From Patescibacteria group bacterium (lineage in GTDB: Bacteria > Patescibacteriota > 4484-211), in the NCBI GenBank assembly GCA_018824115.1, contig JAHJGY010000018.1, positions 1 through 40,613 of the forward strand: a DNA stretch of 40,613 nt, read 5' to 3'. A model generated the notes under the pieces. It saw only the letters and a program-made list of their open reading frames with translations, had not been told where the DNA came from and searched no databases. Of the stretch, positions 1-7,876 are shown one piece after another. Within the stretch, counting starts at the first letter, position 1. Each line of letters opens with the position of its first letter. Made by a program: the position numbers and the translations under genes.

Positions 1-2
1 CC

Positions 3-31
3 TTGCTTACCTCAAATCCTTTTGCTATCAT
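3..31 (+). promoter_or_regulatory. Promoter of the first small gene, leaderless type
   Basis: A -35 TTGCTT (3-8), a 17-nt spacer and a -10 TATCAT (26-31) are followed by only 6 nt before the ATG at 38. Transcription would start at or next to the start codon, so the mRNA has essentially no leader and no ribosome binding site. Confidence 0.7.
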
Positions 32-37
32 TCTTTT

Positions 38-280
38 ATGGATATAAAAGACGATTTTAAGGGCAAGCTGATTGTACTGGAACAGTGGTTGCACGAAAAA
101 ATTAATAGACTGGGCGACGAACCATTTTGTAGCAGGGAATTAGAGGCTGTAAGAAGCGAGGCGGGGGTGAAGTTAAATGATATGGAGCTTGTTTATCAAG
201 AGTTTGGAATAAGAGTGCGTCAGTTAGTAGATTCTACTAAAGTTGAGATCGACGAAGAGAGGGGTGGTAAAAATGAGTAA
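38..280 (+). CDS. Small hypothetical protein, 80 aa
   Basis: I do not recognise this protein. It is 80 residues, charged and mostly helical in appearance, with a single cysteine, no membrane segment and no signal peptide. The ATG at 38 is supported by a well-spaced promoter whose -10 box ends 6 nt upstream. Its 3' end overlaps the next gene by 8 nt, and the SD-like GAGAGGGG of that gene lies inside this reading frame, so the pair is probably co-transcribed and translationally coupled. Confidence 0.65.
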   Translation: MDIKDDFKGKLIVLEQWLHEKINRLGDEPFCSRELEAVRSEAGVKLNDMELVYQEFGIRVRQLVDSTKVEIDEERGGKNE

Positions 281-476
281 CCATACAATACATGGTGAGC
301 AAATGAGGGATGGAGAGCAATTAGCAAGTGGGGTAATTGCTATGATGACCGAGATGGTCAGAACTGGTTGCACAGTAACCGAAATTGATGCGGCCGTTAA
401 AGGGGCAAGGGAGGCATATTTTGCCCAAGCTCGTGAGGTTGTAGGTCAGGCCACCACAGACATTCTAGCTTATTAA
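273..476 (+). CDS. Small hypothetical protein, 67 aa
   Basis: Unrecognised 67-residue protein, methionine-rich in the N-terminal half and soluble. I chose the ATG at 273 over the in-frame ATG at 243 because a purine-rich stretch (GAGAGGGGTGG) sits just upstream of 273, and because the earlier start would overlap the previous gene by 38 nt. It overlaps the end of the preceding 80-residue gene by 8 nt, a typical coupled arrangement, so the two may work together. No function can be inferred. Confidence 0.6.
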   Translation: MSNHTIHGEQMRDGEQLASGVIAMMTEMVRTGCTVTEIDAAVKGAREAYFAQAREVVGQATTDILAY

Positions 477-631
477 TACGGACCGACTTTGTTCCAAACG
501 ATTCACTTTCTTTTCTTTTCTAACATTACCCACGGTGTCGTATCTGTGGTTTAATCCGCGGTTATAGAGTTACGGCTCCCTTGCCGAGTCTAGCTGTTAT
601 TTGCTATCATGCTTGTAGAATAAGAAATCAT
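477..631. other. Spacer upstream of valS with two possible -10 boxes
   Basis: No gene is seen here. It holds a pyrimidine-rich run (about 505-525) and two candidate promoters for valS: TTGCCG (581-586) with TATCAT (605-610), and TAGAAT (616-621), which ends 10 nt before the ATG at 632. The decamer TTGCTATCAT occurs here (601-610) and also before the first gene (22-31). I see no T-box specifier or tRNA-binding leader. Confidence 0.4.
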
Positions 632-2989
632 ATGACAACTGAGAGATTCTCTAAACGATACAACCGAAAAGAGATTGAAGAAAAATGGAGAAGGAAATGG
701 TCCGAGGATAATATTTATAAATTTAGGTATGACCCTGAAAAACCAATGTATGTTGTGGACACCCCGCCGCCTTATGTTAATGCCGAACATTTGCACGTTG
801 GGCATATTATGTCTTATTCCCAAGCCGAGTTTGTGGTTAGGTTTAAAAGAATGAGGGGTTACAACGTTTTTTACCCGATGGGATTTGATGATAATGGCTA
901 CCCTACAGAAAAGTTTGTGGAGAATAAGTATAAGGTTGATAAACGGACAATTTCCAAGCAAGAGTTCATTGATCTATGTTTAAAGGAAACAGAAATTGGG
1001 GCTCAGAATTATAAGGATCTTTGGACACAGCTCGGAATTTCGGTGGACTGGGATTTAACCTACAGCACGATATCCCCCTTGGCAGTAAAAGTTTCTCAGC
1101 GGTCCTTACTAGACTTAAATAACAAGGGGTTGCTCTATAGGAAGGAAAGCCCAATCCTATGGTGTACACAGTGCGACACAGCCGTCGCTCAAGCAGATTT
1201 AGAAGATAAAGAGTTTACCGTTAAGCTTAACTACATAACCCTTAAATCTGTCAGTGGCAAAGATTTAACAATTGCGACTACCCGCCCGGAATTGTTGCCT
1301 GCTTGTGTAGCTTTATATGTGAACCCTAATGACAAAAGATACAAAAAGCTAGTAGGGCTAAAGGCAATAATTCCGTTATTTCAACATGAAGTGCCAATCA
1401 AAACAAGTGACGAAGTTGATCCGGAATTTGGTACCGGATTAATGATGGTTTGTACTTGGGGCGACCAAGGTGATGTTAAAAAATGGCTAACAGATGGATT
1501 GGACTCGAGAATAGTGTTAGGCCGTAATGGCAAGTTAAACGAACTGGCTGGTGTGTACCAAAACCTGCGTGTAGAAAAAGCTAGGCCGCTGATAATAAAA
1601 GATCTGGACCGTAAGGGATTTTTAAGAAAACAAGAAGAACTAACCCATACGGTAAATGTCCACGAAAGGTGCAACACTCCGATCGAATTTGTTAATAGTA
1701 AACAATGGTTCATAAAGATTGTAGATAATAAAAATATATGGCTGGAATTTGGTAGCAAGATAGATTGGCATCCCAAATCCCGATTCAACGACTATAGGGT
1801 GTGGGTCGACTCACTTAAATGGGATTGGTGCATAAGCAGGCAAAGGTACTACGGAGTGCCGTTCCCCATTTGGTACTGTAATGATTGTGATGAACCGCAT
1901 TTCGTGCCGGAGGAGCAGCTGCCTCATAATCCGGCTACGGATAATTGTCTTTTTGAGAAGTGCCGTAAATGTGGTTCCAGTAAGTTTATACCCGAAGTAG
2001 ATGTGGTGGAAACCTGGGCGACTTCTTCTTGCACACCCTTCTTGATAAAAGAATTAGTTAAGAATCAAGAGATAAAGGAAAAGGTATTCCCAAACAGCTT
2101 GCGGCCCAACGCCTTTGAAATCATTAGAACCTGGGATTTTTACTCGATAGTTAAATCCTACTACCACTTTAATACAATTCCCTTTAAAGATTTGATGATC
2201 TCCGGGCACGGGTTAGATGAGGAAGGAAGGAAAATTAGTAAAAGATTGGGAAACTATATTCCCTCTGCGGAATTACTAGAAATGTATGGGGCTGACGGAA
2301 TCAGGTATTGGGCTACAGGGGCGGAATTAGGGAGTAATCTTAGATTCAGTAAAGACGAAATAGAAAAGGGAAAGAGACTCGCAACCAAACTTTGGAATGC
2401 CGCAAGACTAATTTGCTCGCACGTTGACGAATTTAAGGAGATCAATCTAGCGGATCTAAATTTGGAATCGGTTGATATCTGGATTGTTCAACAACTTAAC
2501 AAAACAATAAGTAAAGTGACCAAAGGGTTTGAAGAATATACTTATTCAATTTCCAGAAATGATTTAGAAGAATTCTTCTGGCGTATATTTGCTGACTATT
2601 ATGTAGAATTTATTAAATACCGCCTCTATGGTAGTGATATAAAGTCCAAAGAGACAGCTACAGCTACCGCTTATGTGGTTTTTCTTGCAATACTTAAGAT
2701 GTATGCGCCTATTCTCCCTTTTGTAACCGAGGAAATTTACAGTCGGATTAGTTTTGGCAGTGAAGAAAGCATTCACCTGTCTAACTGGCCAGAGCCAATA
2801 AACCTAAAAAAGTCCGTAAACGATTTTGATCAGGTGATCCAAGCAGTAGACGAAATACGAAAGCATAAAACAAGCCAAGGTGTTTCTTTAGGAGAGTGGA
2901 TTGAGAGTTACAAATTTGATACCAATGTTGATTTAAAGAAATACAAAGAATTCCTGCAAAACGTCGGCAGGGTTAAAGTATTGGAATAA
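632..2989 (+). CDS. valS: Valyl-tRNA synthetase, archaeal-like
   Basis: Class Ia aminoacyl-tRNA synthetase that charges tRNA-Val with valine in the cytoplasm. The HIGH box appears as HVGH after a PPPY stretch, followed by GFDDNGYPTE, the variant typical of archaeal and some bacterial ValRS. The KMSKS box appears as KISKR in GRKISKRLGN. The central part is the CP1 editing domain (IATTRPE), and there are Cys pairs (WCTQC; CNDC with CRKC) that look like zinc knuckles. At 785 residues it is shorter than usual bacterial ValRS (about 880-950) and seems to lack the C-terminal coiled-coil arm. I chose the ATG at 632 because an upstream TTG at 581 would place the promoter elements inside the gene. The next gene follows after 14 nt but has its own -10 box. 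Confidence 0.93.
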   Translation: MTTERFSKRYNRKEIEEKWRRKWSEDNIYKFRYDPEKPMYVVDTPPPYVNAEHLHVGHIMSYSQAEFVVRFKRMRGYNVFYPMGFDDNGYPTEKFVENKYKVDKRTISKQEFIDLCLKETEIGAQNYKDLWTQLGISVDWDLTYSTISPLAVKVSQRSLLDLNNKGLLYRKESPILWCTQCDTAVAQADLEDKEFTVKLNYITLKSVSGKDLTIATTRPELLPACVALYVNPNDKRYKKLVGLKAIIPLFQHEVPIKTSDEVDPEFGTGLMMVCTWGDQGDVKKWLTDGLDSRIVLGRNGKLNELAGVYQNLRVEKARPLIIKDLDRKGFLRKQEELTHTVNVHERCNTPIEFVNSKQWFIKIVDNKNIWLEFGSKIDWHPKSRFNDYRVWVDSLKWDWCISRQRYYGVPFPIWYCNDCDEPHFVPEEQLPHNPATDNCLFEKCRKCGSSKFIPEVDVVETWATSSCTPFLIKELVKNQEIKEKVFPNSLRPNAFEIIRTWDFYSIVKSYYHFNTIPFKDLMISGHGLDEEGRKISKRLGNYIPSAELLEMYGADGIRYWATGAELGSNLRFSKDEIEKGKRLATKLWNAARLICSHVDEFKEINLADLNLESVDIWIVQQLNKTISKVTKGFEEYTYSISRNDLEEFFWRIFADYYVEFIKYRLYGSDIKSKETATATAYVVFLAILKMYAPILPFVTEEIYSRISFGSEESIHLSNWPEPINLKKSVNDFDQVIQAVDEIRKHKTSQGVSLGEWIESYKFDTNVDLKKYKEFLQNVGRVKVLE

Positions 2990-2991
2990 AT

Positions 2992-2997
2992 TACCAT
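2992..2997 (+). promoter_or_regulatory. -10 box of TPR gene, leaderless spacing
   Basis: TACCAT ends 6 nt before the ATG at 3004. No good -35 is visible, so this rests on the -10 match and on the spacing shared with other genes of the window. Confidence 0.4.
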
Positions 2998-3003
2998 CTA
3001 CTT

Positions 3004-4473
3004 ATGGCCAAAGATTTAGAGTATCGCTTGCTTGTTATCCCCATAGATTTTAGATTGTGGCTTAGAACAAAGGGATTAAAGATCCTGGTTGGTATTATTG
3101 TTAGCGTCGTTGTTGTTGCGGGAATAGTTGGTGTTAATCATTTGTTAGTTATTATTTCGCAGCGGAAGGCGGATGAGTTTATCGATACTGGCGGTCAAGC
3201 GCTGGCTAATTTACGGTACGGTGAGGCGCTAACTTGTTATTTGCAGGCGCTGGATTATGATCCTAGCCGGTATGAAGTATATATGAGCATTGCCCATATC
3301 TACCGGGTTAAAAACGAGTTTGAGCAAGCGGAGCAGATTTTGCTGCAAGGCCTCAAGGGAGTGGATGAGATTGAGGATGTTAATTTTAATCTCGGCGATT
3401 TGGCGTTGGAGGTTAGGGATTATCAGGCAGCTGTGGAGTATTTCCTAGGAGCCAATCAGGACCAGTTAGATGTGAAGCGGAAGTTGGTTGAGACATATTT
3501 GCAGCTGGGGGAAATTAACAAAGCTAAGGAAAAGATTGAAGAAATGCTGGACCTAGATGATCAAGATGCGTGGGTGCACTATTACCAGGCGCTCATCGAG
3601 TCTTTAGACAAGCTGGAGAAAGGTTTATCAGAAGTGTCGTTGGCAAAGGACCTTTCTTTGGGAAAGTCGAGTATTCCTATTAATGACAGAAGTACTCGCT
3701 TAAAGACGAATTTGGAAAACGCTCAGCAAGCCGAAACTGCACCGTATCAATCAACACTGTTGGGGTTTGCCCTTCTGCAAGAGGGATATCCGCGCTTAGC
3801 TTTAATTACTTTAGAAGAAGTGGTGAAAGAGAAGCCCGAATATCGTGATGCACAGGCCTTGTTAGGAGCAGTTTACCTTGAACTCAAGGAGTATCCTTCT
3901 GCGGAAACGTCTTTAAAAAAGTCGGTGGAAATTGATCCCAATTATGCCTACGGCTATTACTTGTTAGGCCAGTGTTATTCTCAGACAAGCAAGGGCGAGT
4001 TGGCGAAAGAATTTTTCCAAACTGCGATTACCCATGATTCTTCTCAGCTTTCGTACTTTGATGCCTATCTTTCTTTTCTAAATGAGCAGGATGACTATTC
4101 AACCGTTGAAACGGTGTTAAATCAAATTGTTGGCAGTGATAACTATGGTGATTCTCAGAAGGAAAAATACGAGACTCAGTTGGCATACCTTTATTTAGAT
4201 CAATTAGGTAAACTTCAAGAAGGGATGCAGTTGGCCCAGAAGTATAAGGGTACCGAGGTGTATGCTTGGGCATTATACAAGAATGAACAGCCAGAGGCGG
4301 CGTTGGCGGTTATTGAGGGATTACTTAAAGAGAGGTCCGTGACCTGGTTATATTATCGTCAGGGTAAAATTCAAACAGAGCTTGGGCAGATTGCCGAGGC
4401 GCGCGAATCGTTTGATCGTGCGCTGGATCTGGATACTGAAGGAGAAGTAACTAACTTAATTAATCAGAAGTAG
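3004..4473 (+). CDS. Membrane-anchored TPR-repeat protein
   Basis: 489 residues. A short basic N-terminus is followed by one hydrophobic segment (about residues 26-50), so the protein is probably anchored in the membrane with the rest outside. The remainder is a run of tetratricopeptide repeats: motifs such as YGEALTCYLQALDYDPSRYEVYMSI, split here as YGEALTCYLQ and ALDYDP, recur about every 34 residues, for example near residues 75, 110, 260-330 and 455-480. TPR arrays bind partner proteins; the partner is unknown. The gene lies between valS and a glycosyltransferase, which gives only weak support for a role in envelope assembly. Confidence 0.8.
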   Translation: MAKDLEYRLLVIPIDFRLWLRTKGLKILVGIIVSVVVVAGIVGVNHLLVIISQRKADEFIDTGGQALANLRYGEALTCYLQALDYDPSRYEVYMSIAHIYRVKNEFEQAEQILLQGLKGVDEIEDVNFNLGDLALEVRDYQAAVEYFLGANQDQLDVKRKLVETYLQLGEINKAKEKIEEMLDLDDQDAWVHYYQALIESLDKLEKGLSEVSLAKDLSLGKSSIPINDRSTRLKTNLENAQQAETAPYQSTLLGFALLQEGYPRLALITLEEVVKEKPEYRDAQALLGAVYLELKEYPSAETSLKKSVEIDPNYAYGYYLLGQCYSQTSKGELAKEFFQTAITHDSSQLSYFDAYLSFLNEQDDYSTVETVLNQIVGSDNYGDSQKEKYETQLAYLYLDQLGKLQEGMQLAQKYKGTEVYAWALYKNEQPEAALAVIEGLLKERSVTWLYYRQGKIQTELGQIAEARESFDRALDLDTEGEVTNLINQK

Positions 4474-4510
4474 TTAGTAATGAGGCCGGGACGACCTGAC
4501 ACGAGTGTTT

Positions 4511-5314
4511 ATGTCCTGCTCGCAGTTAATAATGTTCCAGTTCGCTAGTAAACCAACGATAGGACTATCAATAATCATTGTTTCCTGGAACGTGAAAGAT
4601 TATCTAAGGAATTGTCTGCAATCAGTAATCGATTCCTGTCAGGAGATCAACTACGAGATTATTGTGATTGATAATGCTTCTAAAGATGAAAGCGTGAAAA
4701 TGGTGAGAAAGAGTTTTCCGCAAGTGGAACTGATCGTCAACCAGGATAATTTGGGTTTTAACAAAGGGAACAATCAGGGAATCCGTATGGCTAAAGGTCA
4801 ATACTTGATGCTGATTAATCCGGATACCGTGGTGAACAAGGAAGCCATGCAAGGCCTACTAGATTATTTGAAAACAAACCAACGGGTCGGGATTGTTGGG
4901 CCGGAGCAGTTAAGTGAAAGAAATCGAACCGTCAGTACAGCTAGCCGGTTGTCGATACGAGGGAACTTAGAGTTTACAGCAGAGCATTTGGTTAGTTGGC
5001 TGACAGGTAACTACCAAATTATTTTTAATAAACCATACAAGGTGGGTATCTTGAATGGTGGTTGTTGGTTGGTGAGGAGAGAAGTTTTTGAACAGGTGGG
5101 TTTATTTAACGAGGACTTGTTTTTGTTTGGTGAAGAACCTAAGTTTTGTTATCGTACGATAAGGCGGAGGTGGGAAATACACTTTGCAAGGCAATTTTAT
5201 ATCCATCATTTTCGGCGTAAGAGTATTGAGCAAATGGAAAAGAGCGAAGCGAATCAATTTATCCGTGATTACTATAATCTTATAAAAAACAAACTCTTGG
5301 GCCGCAAGGTATAG
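4511..5314 (+). CDS. Family 2 glycosyltransferase
   Basis: About 267 residues with a GT-A fold of the GT2 family, probably transferring a sugar from a nucleotide donor to a growing surface glycan. Visible features are the opening strand LSIIIVSWNVKDYLRNC, VIDNASKDES, the metal-binding region LINPDTVV, and the acceptor-side GGCWLVRREVFEQVGLFNE followed by FLFGEEPKFCYR. It resembles rhamnosyltransferase-type GT2 enzymes. There is no membrane segment. The start is uncertain: GTG 4505, ATG 4511 and ATG 4532 are all in frame, and the GT2 core begins just after the last of these. Confidence 0.85.
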   Translation: MSCSQLIMFQFASKPTIGLSIIIVSWNVKDYLRNCLQSVIDSCQEINYEIIVIDNASKDESVKMVRKSFPQVELIVNQDNLGFNKGNNQGIRMAKGQYLMLINPDTVVNKEAMQGLLDYLKTNQRVGIVGPEQLSERNRTVSTASRLSIRGNLEFTAEHLVSWLTGNYQIIFNKPYKVGILNGGCWLVRREVFEQVGLFNEDLFLFGEEPKFCYRTIRRRWEIHFARQFYIHHFRRKSIEQMEKSEANQFIRDYYNLIKNKLLGRKV

Positions 5315-5321
5315 TTATTTT

Positions 5322-5345
5322 TTGACGAAAGGGCGAAGATTTGTA
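5322..5345 (+). promoter_or_regulatory. Promoter of DUF1189 gene
   Basis: TTGACG (5322-5327) is followed after about 16-17 nt by a TAATAAT -10 region that ends about 7 nt before the ATG at 5358. This near-consensus promoter lies just past the stop of the glycosyltransferase and argues against a TTG start at 5322. Confidence 0.6.
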
Positions 5346-5357
5346 ATAATAGACGAC

Positions 5358-6308
5358 ATGCAGGAACAAGTTGGTTTTCTGGCAGATTTGAAAGGAACGT
5401 TTTCTTCGCCCGCGTATTATGCCCGGGTGCTTGGACAGCCTTTAAAATCCTCTTTAAAATTTTTCTTCCTTTTTTTTCTCCTATATTCCGTAATAATTAC
5501 TACTTATGTTACGGTCAAAGATTATTTACCGCAGCGCGAATTGCTTAATTATTTACCGGAGGAGTTGGTTAATCTTTATCCCGAGGAGTTAGTTGTTACG
5601 GTTAAAGACGGAGAGGTTTCGATCAATGTGGATGAACCTTACCGGATTCCCGTTTCCGCTATCAATGAGATGCTGGAAAATATTGACCAGCGGGTTCTTG
5701 GGCAAAGCACGGGTACGATAGAGAATATATTAGTGATTGATACCAAAGGGAAAATAGAGGATTACTTTACCTACCAGACTTTTTTCTTGCTGACAAAAAA
5801 CCATCTTTCATATTTGAACGAAAGCGGAAACGTAGAGGCAATTTCTTTAGCCGAAATTACAAATTGGACAATTGATCGAACTGTAGTTAGAGATGTTATT
5901 AATACGATTGCGCCTTACCTTAGATACCTGATACCTTTAATGATTATTGTTACGTTCCTATTTCTGGTTGTCGTATTTCCCGCCGCGACACTTTTCTACT
6001 TACTTATTCTTGCGGCGATTTTATGGGTGGTGTCTAAGCTTGTCTCTTACCCGCTTTCTTATAAGAAAAGTTATCAAATGGGTATGCATTTAATACTTGT
6101 TGGTGTTGCCCTTCTTATGATTATTAATGTGAGTGGTATTAATTTGGATATTCCCTATCTATGGACAATAGTTCTTGTTCTTCTTGGCGGAGTAATTTTA
6201 GTAAAGATAAAGTCACTGCCGGAATCTACGCCAGTAGCCGAAGCTTCAATAGTTGACGAGTCAGCAGACTCTTCAGAAGTTATTAAAGAAGATACCCCCC
6301 ACTCCTGA
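5358..6308 (+). CDS. DUF1189 family membrane protein
   Basis: About 316 residues. The pattern fits the DUF1189 family: an N-terminal FSSPAYYARVLGQP stretch, one membrane segment (about residues 34-52), an extracytoplasmic domain of about 140 residues, then a cluster of four or five hydrophobic segments and an acidic Ser/Glu-rich tail. The family has no established biochemical role that I know of. The start at 5358 is chosen from the promoter that overlaps the longer frame. The gene ends with TGA, which shows UGA is a stop in this genome. Confidence 0.7.
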   Translation: MQEQVGFLADLKGTFSSPAYYARVLGQPLKSSLKFFFLFFLLYSVIITTYVTVKDYLPQRELLNYLPEELVNLYPEELVVTVKDGEVSINVDEPYRIPVSAINEMLENIDQRVLGQSTGTIENILVIDTKGKIEDYFTYQTFFLLTKNHLSYLNESGNVEAISLAEITNWTIDRTVVRDVINTIAPYLRYLIPLMIIVTFLFLVVVFPAATLFYLLILAAILWVVSKLVSYPLSYKKSYQMGMHLILVGVALLMIINVSGINLDIPYLWTIVLVLLGGVILVKIKSLPESTPVAEASIVDESADSSEVIKEDTPHS

Positions 6309-6336
6309 CTAAATCGCGCCAGTTTTACCTACCCGT

Positions 6337-6361
6337 TTCTCAATGGCTTAGCCATTGAGAA
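6337..6361. repeat. Perfect hairpin after the DUF1189 gene
   Basis: An 11-bp stem (TTCTCAATGGC paired with GCCATTGAGAA) closes a 3-nt loop. It lies about 30 nt past the DUF1189 stop, with no T-run on either side. It could block 3' exonucleases, act as a weak bidirectional terminator, or be one of the interspersed palindromes of this genome. Confidence 0.55.
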
Positions 6362-6386
6362 GGCTGTAATACAAGGGAAAAATGAA

Positions 6387-6424
6387 AGCCCCGGGACGAG
6401 GGGCAGGGTGTGTGTCCCGGGGCT
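6387..6424 (-). terminator. Terminator hairpin of the SIR2-like gene
   Basis: On the minus strand an 11-bp GC-rich stem (AGCCCCGGGAC with GTCCCGGGGCT) closes a 16-nt loop. It begins 13 nt past the stop at 6438 and is followed by TTTCATTTTT, a good intrinsic terminator layout. Confidence 0.75.
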
Positions 6425-6437
6425 GGTCTGTCAACGT

Positions 6438-7187
6438 TCAGGTTGACATTTTGATGATAGTGTCGCTGAGCGAACTGGCTAATAGGAAGATCTCCCAGCC
6501 GGCTGCTCGCGCGAAAATCAACTGCTCGTTGTCAAAGGCATCTTCGTGGGCAAGGGCGATGGTTTTGCCCCTTGCCGGTTGGGTCATGAATGGATCAAAG
6601 AGATAGTCGTGAAGAAGGCCAATCTCTTCGAACGATAAACCCAGGCCGATGAGTGGTCGGGATCTTATTTGGTCGGCAGTGTATTGCCAAACACCTGGTT
6701 GTCCGTGGCGACCGATGGCTTTATCGAAGTGGTCATGCGTCAGGATAAGGCTGTCCGGGCGTTCGCGTAGGCCTCGCAGGTAGACAATAGTCCGGTCACG
6801 GTTGTAGAGGTAGGCAAGATCATCTTCAGTTACAAGTCGATCTATGCTTAGCCCGCTGGTGCGACAGCCGCGGTCAAAAAGATCACACCAAGTGAGGTCG
6901 ATGACCAGATGTGAGGGCCATTGTGCCAGGTGTTGGAATACGACTGGTGTTTGACCTACCACGCTGGTGGCGTCGCGTACAAGGCGGATTAGACCGTTGA
7001 GTCCGAATCGTTTTTTGTACATTTCGGCCATGGTCTCAAATGGTTGTACTGGGCGTCCTTCAAGGCGCCTCGCCATTTCGTTTGCCAGATCAACTCTGCT
7101 TTGACCGGTAATCTCGGCAAGCAAGCCGTGACCGAGTACCAACACGGGCGGGTTAGCAGTATCTAAAAGAGCGATTGCTGATTGCAC
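6438..7187 (-). CDS. SIR2-like domain protein with altered active site
   Basis: 249 residues that I place with SIR2-like proteins by order of motifs, not by strong identity. A Rossmann-like start PPVLVLGHGLLAEITG (13-28) is followed by a strand and helix HLVIDLTWCDLFDRG (93-107), where SIR2-like proteins usually show TN.D.L.E. Then come IVYLRGL (134-140), where a KLHG-type motif is expected, SLILTHDHFDKA, and RPLIGLGLSFEEIG (178-190), which resembles the closing LFLGYSLxDP strand. The usual catalytic Asn and His appear replaced by Trp100 and Arg138, so NAD hydrolysis is doubtful. Translation starts at GTG 7187 with AAGGAGG 6 nt upstream, from a consensus promoter at 7253-7281. Richer in G+C than its neighbours, possibly acquired. 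Bacterial SIR2-like proteins are often part of phage defence, but no partner gene is seen here. Confidence 0.5.
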   Translation of the reverse strand: MQSAIALLDTANPPVLVLGHGLLAEITGQSRVDLANEMARRLEGRPVQPFETMAEMYKKRFGLNGLIRLVRDATSVVGQTPVVFQHLAQWPSHLVIDLTWCDLFDRGCRTSGLSIDRLVTEDDLAYLYNRDRTIVYLRGLRERPDSLILTHDHFDKAIGRHGQPGVWQYTADQIRSRPLIGLGLSFEEIGLLHDYLFDPFMTQPARGKTIALAHEDAFDNEQLIFARAAGWEIFLLASSLSDTIIKMST

Positions 7188-7252
7188 AGTATACCTCCTT
7201 ATCCTTACATCTATGTGCTAATGCGAGTAATGAATACTAACAGTCAAGCCAG

Positions 7253-7281
7253 ATTATAGCATTAATGTGCCCCCTAGTCAA
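7253..7281 (-). promoter_or_regulatory. Consensus promoter of the SIR2-like gene
   Basis: On the minus strand TTGACT (7281-7276), a 17-nt spacer and TATAAT (7258-7253) form a nearly perfect sigma-70 promoter. The expected start is near 7246, giving a leader of about 58 nt that ends in AAGGAGG. Confidence 0.85.
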
Positions 7282-7314
7282 AGGCTATATGGTGTTTGGG
7301 GGGGGATAAATCTG

Positions 7315-7369
7315 GTACACATGGGTAAGAAGGGTTTGTGAGTTTGTTAGCAAACTTACCCATGTGTAC
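7315..7369. repeat. 15-bp inverted repeat between SIR2-like and 70-aa genes
   Basis: GTACACATGGGTAAG (7315-7329) pairs exactly with CTTACCCATGTGTAC (7355-7369) around a 25-nt loop that can itself form a TTTG/CAAA pairing. It lies 46 nt past the stop of the 70-residue gene on the minus strand and upstream of the SIR2-like promoter. It may be that gene's 3' end, although no T-run follows. Confidence 0.7.
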
Positions 7370-7415
7370 GCGGATTTGGTGGGGCCTAAGGTCCCGCCGT
7401 TCGAACTTTTTGGCT

Positions 7416-7628
7416 CTACTGTTTATGCGGTTGTTCAACCTGGAAACCGCAGAATGCGCTTTCGACCTCGATTTTTGCCGCGGCGTGATCGGTAGCTTGA
7501 GTAACGTACCGGTTGGATCCGTTGGAAGACCAGCAGTCGTCTGCTGTTAGCCACCAGCCGTCGCGAGTCCTCTGTATGTGGAATCCTTGATCACAGGAAA
7601 CAAGCCTTACTTCCGTTGTTTTATTCAC
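7416..7628 (-). CDS. Small hypothetical protein, 70 aa, Trp/Cys-rich
   Basis: Unrecognised 70-residue protein with three tryptophans and three cysteines (SCDQGF, WWLTADDCW, AFCGFQV), no membrane segment and no signal peptide. The start is a GTG at 7628 with AAAGGAG 7 nt upstream. An extended -10 box (TGTTATAAT on the minus strand, TATAAT at 7698-7693) gives a leader of about 58 nt. It shares the SD-plus-leader organisation and the leader decamer TTAGCACATA with the SIR2-like gene downstream, so the two are probably regulated alike even though each has its own promoter. Confidence 0.6.
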   Translation of the reverse strand: MNKTTEVRLVSCDQGFHIQRTRDGWWLTADDCWSSNGSNRYVTQATDHAAAKIEVESAFCGFQVEQPHKQ

Positions 7629-7673
7629 GTGAAATCTCCTTTTTCGATCTGGGCACTTGGTATGTGCTAAAAA

Positions 7674-7874
7674 GTGAACGCCACAAGGCTGGATTATAAC
7701 ATTATTGGAAGGAAATATACTAAAACTTCCGCTGATCCTAAATTTTGGGATTACGAGGAAGTCGGTGGCGGGCCCCGTGGTCTTAGTTTGGGGTTTGTTG
7801 GTGTTTATGAGACCGAACGGGCGGATGTCGTGGGGAAAACAATTAAGCCTGCAGATGTAAAAATTATAAACTAG
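7674..7874 (+). pseudogene. Short orphan frame, possible gene remnant
   Basis: A 66-codon frame begins with GTG at 7674 and ends with TAG two bases before the stop of the convergent gene. Its second half reads like real coding sequence (FWDYEEVGGGPRGLSLGFVGVY, split as FWDYEEVGGG and PRGLSLGFVGVY). However, its 5' end runs over the promoter and leader of the 70-residue gene on the other strand, and no SD or -10 box fits a start. I read it as the 3' remnant of a gene whose front has been lost, or as a small gene with an unusual start. No family recognised. Confidence 0.3.
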
Positions 7875-7876
7875 AG

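Noticed and set aside
581-631. TTG start of valS at 581
   Set aside because: The extra 17 residues are unlike ValRS and cover likely promoter elements; ATG 632 begins the conserved region.
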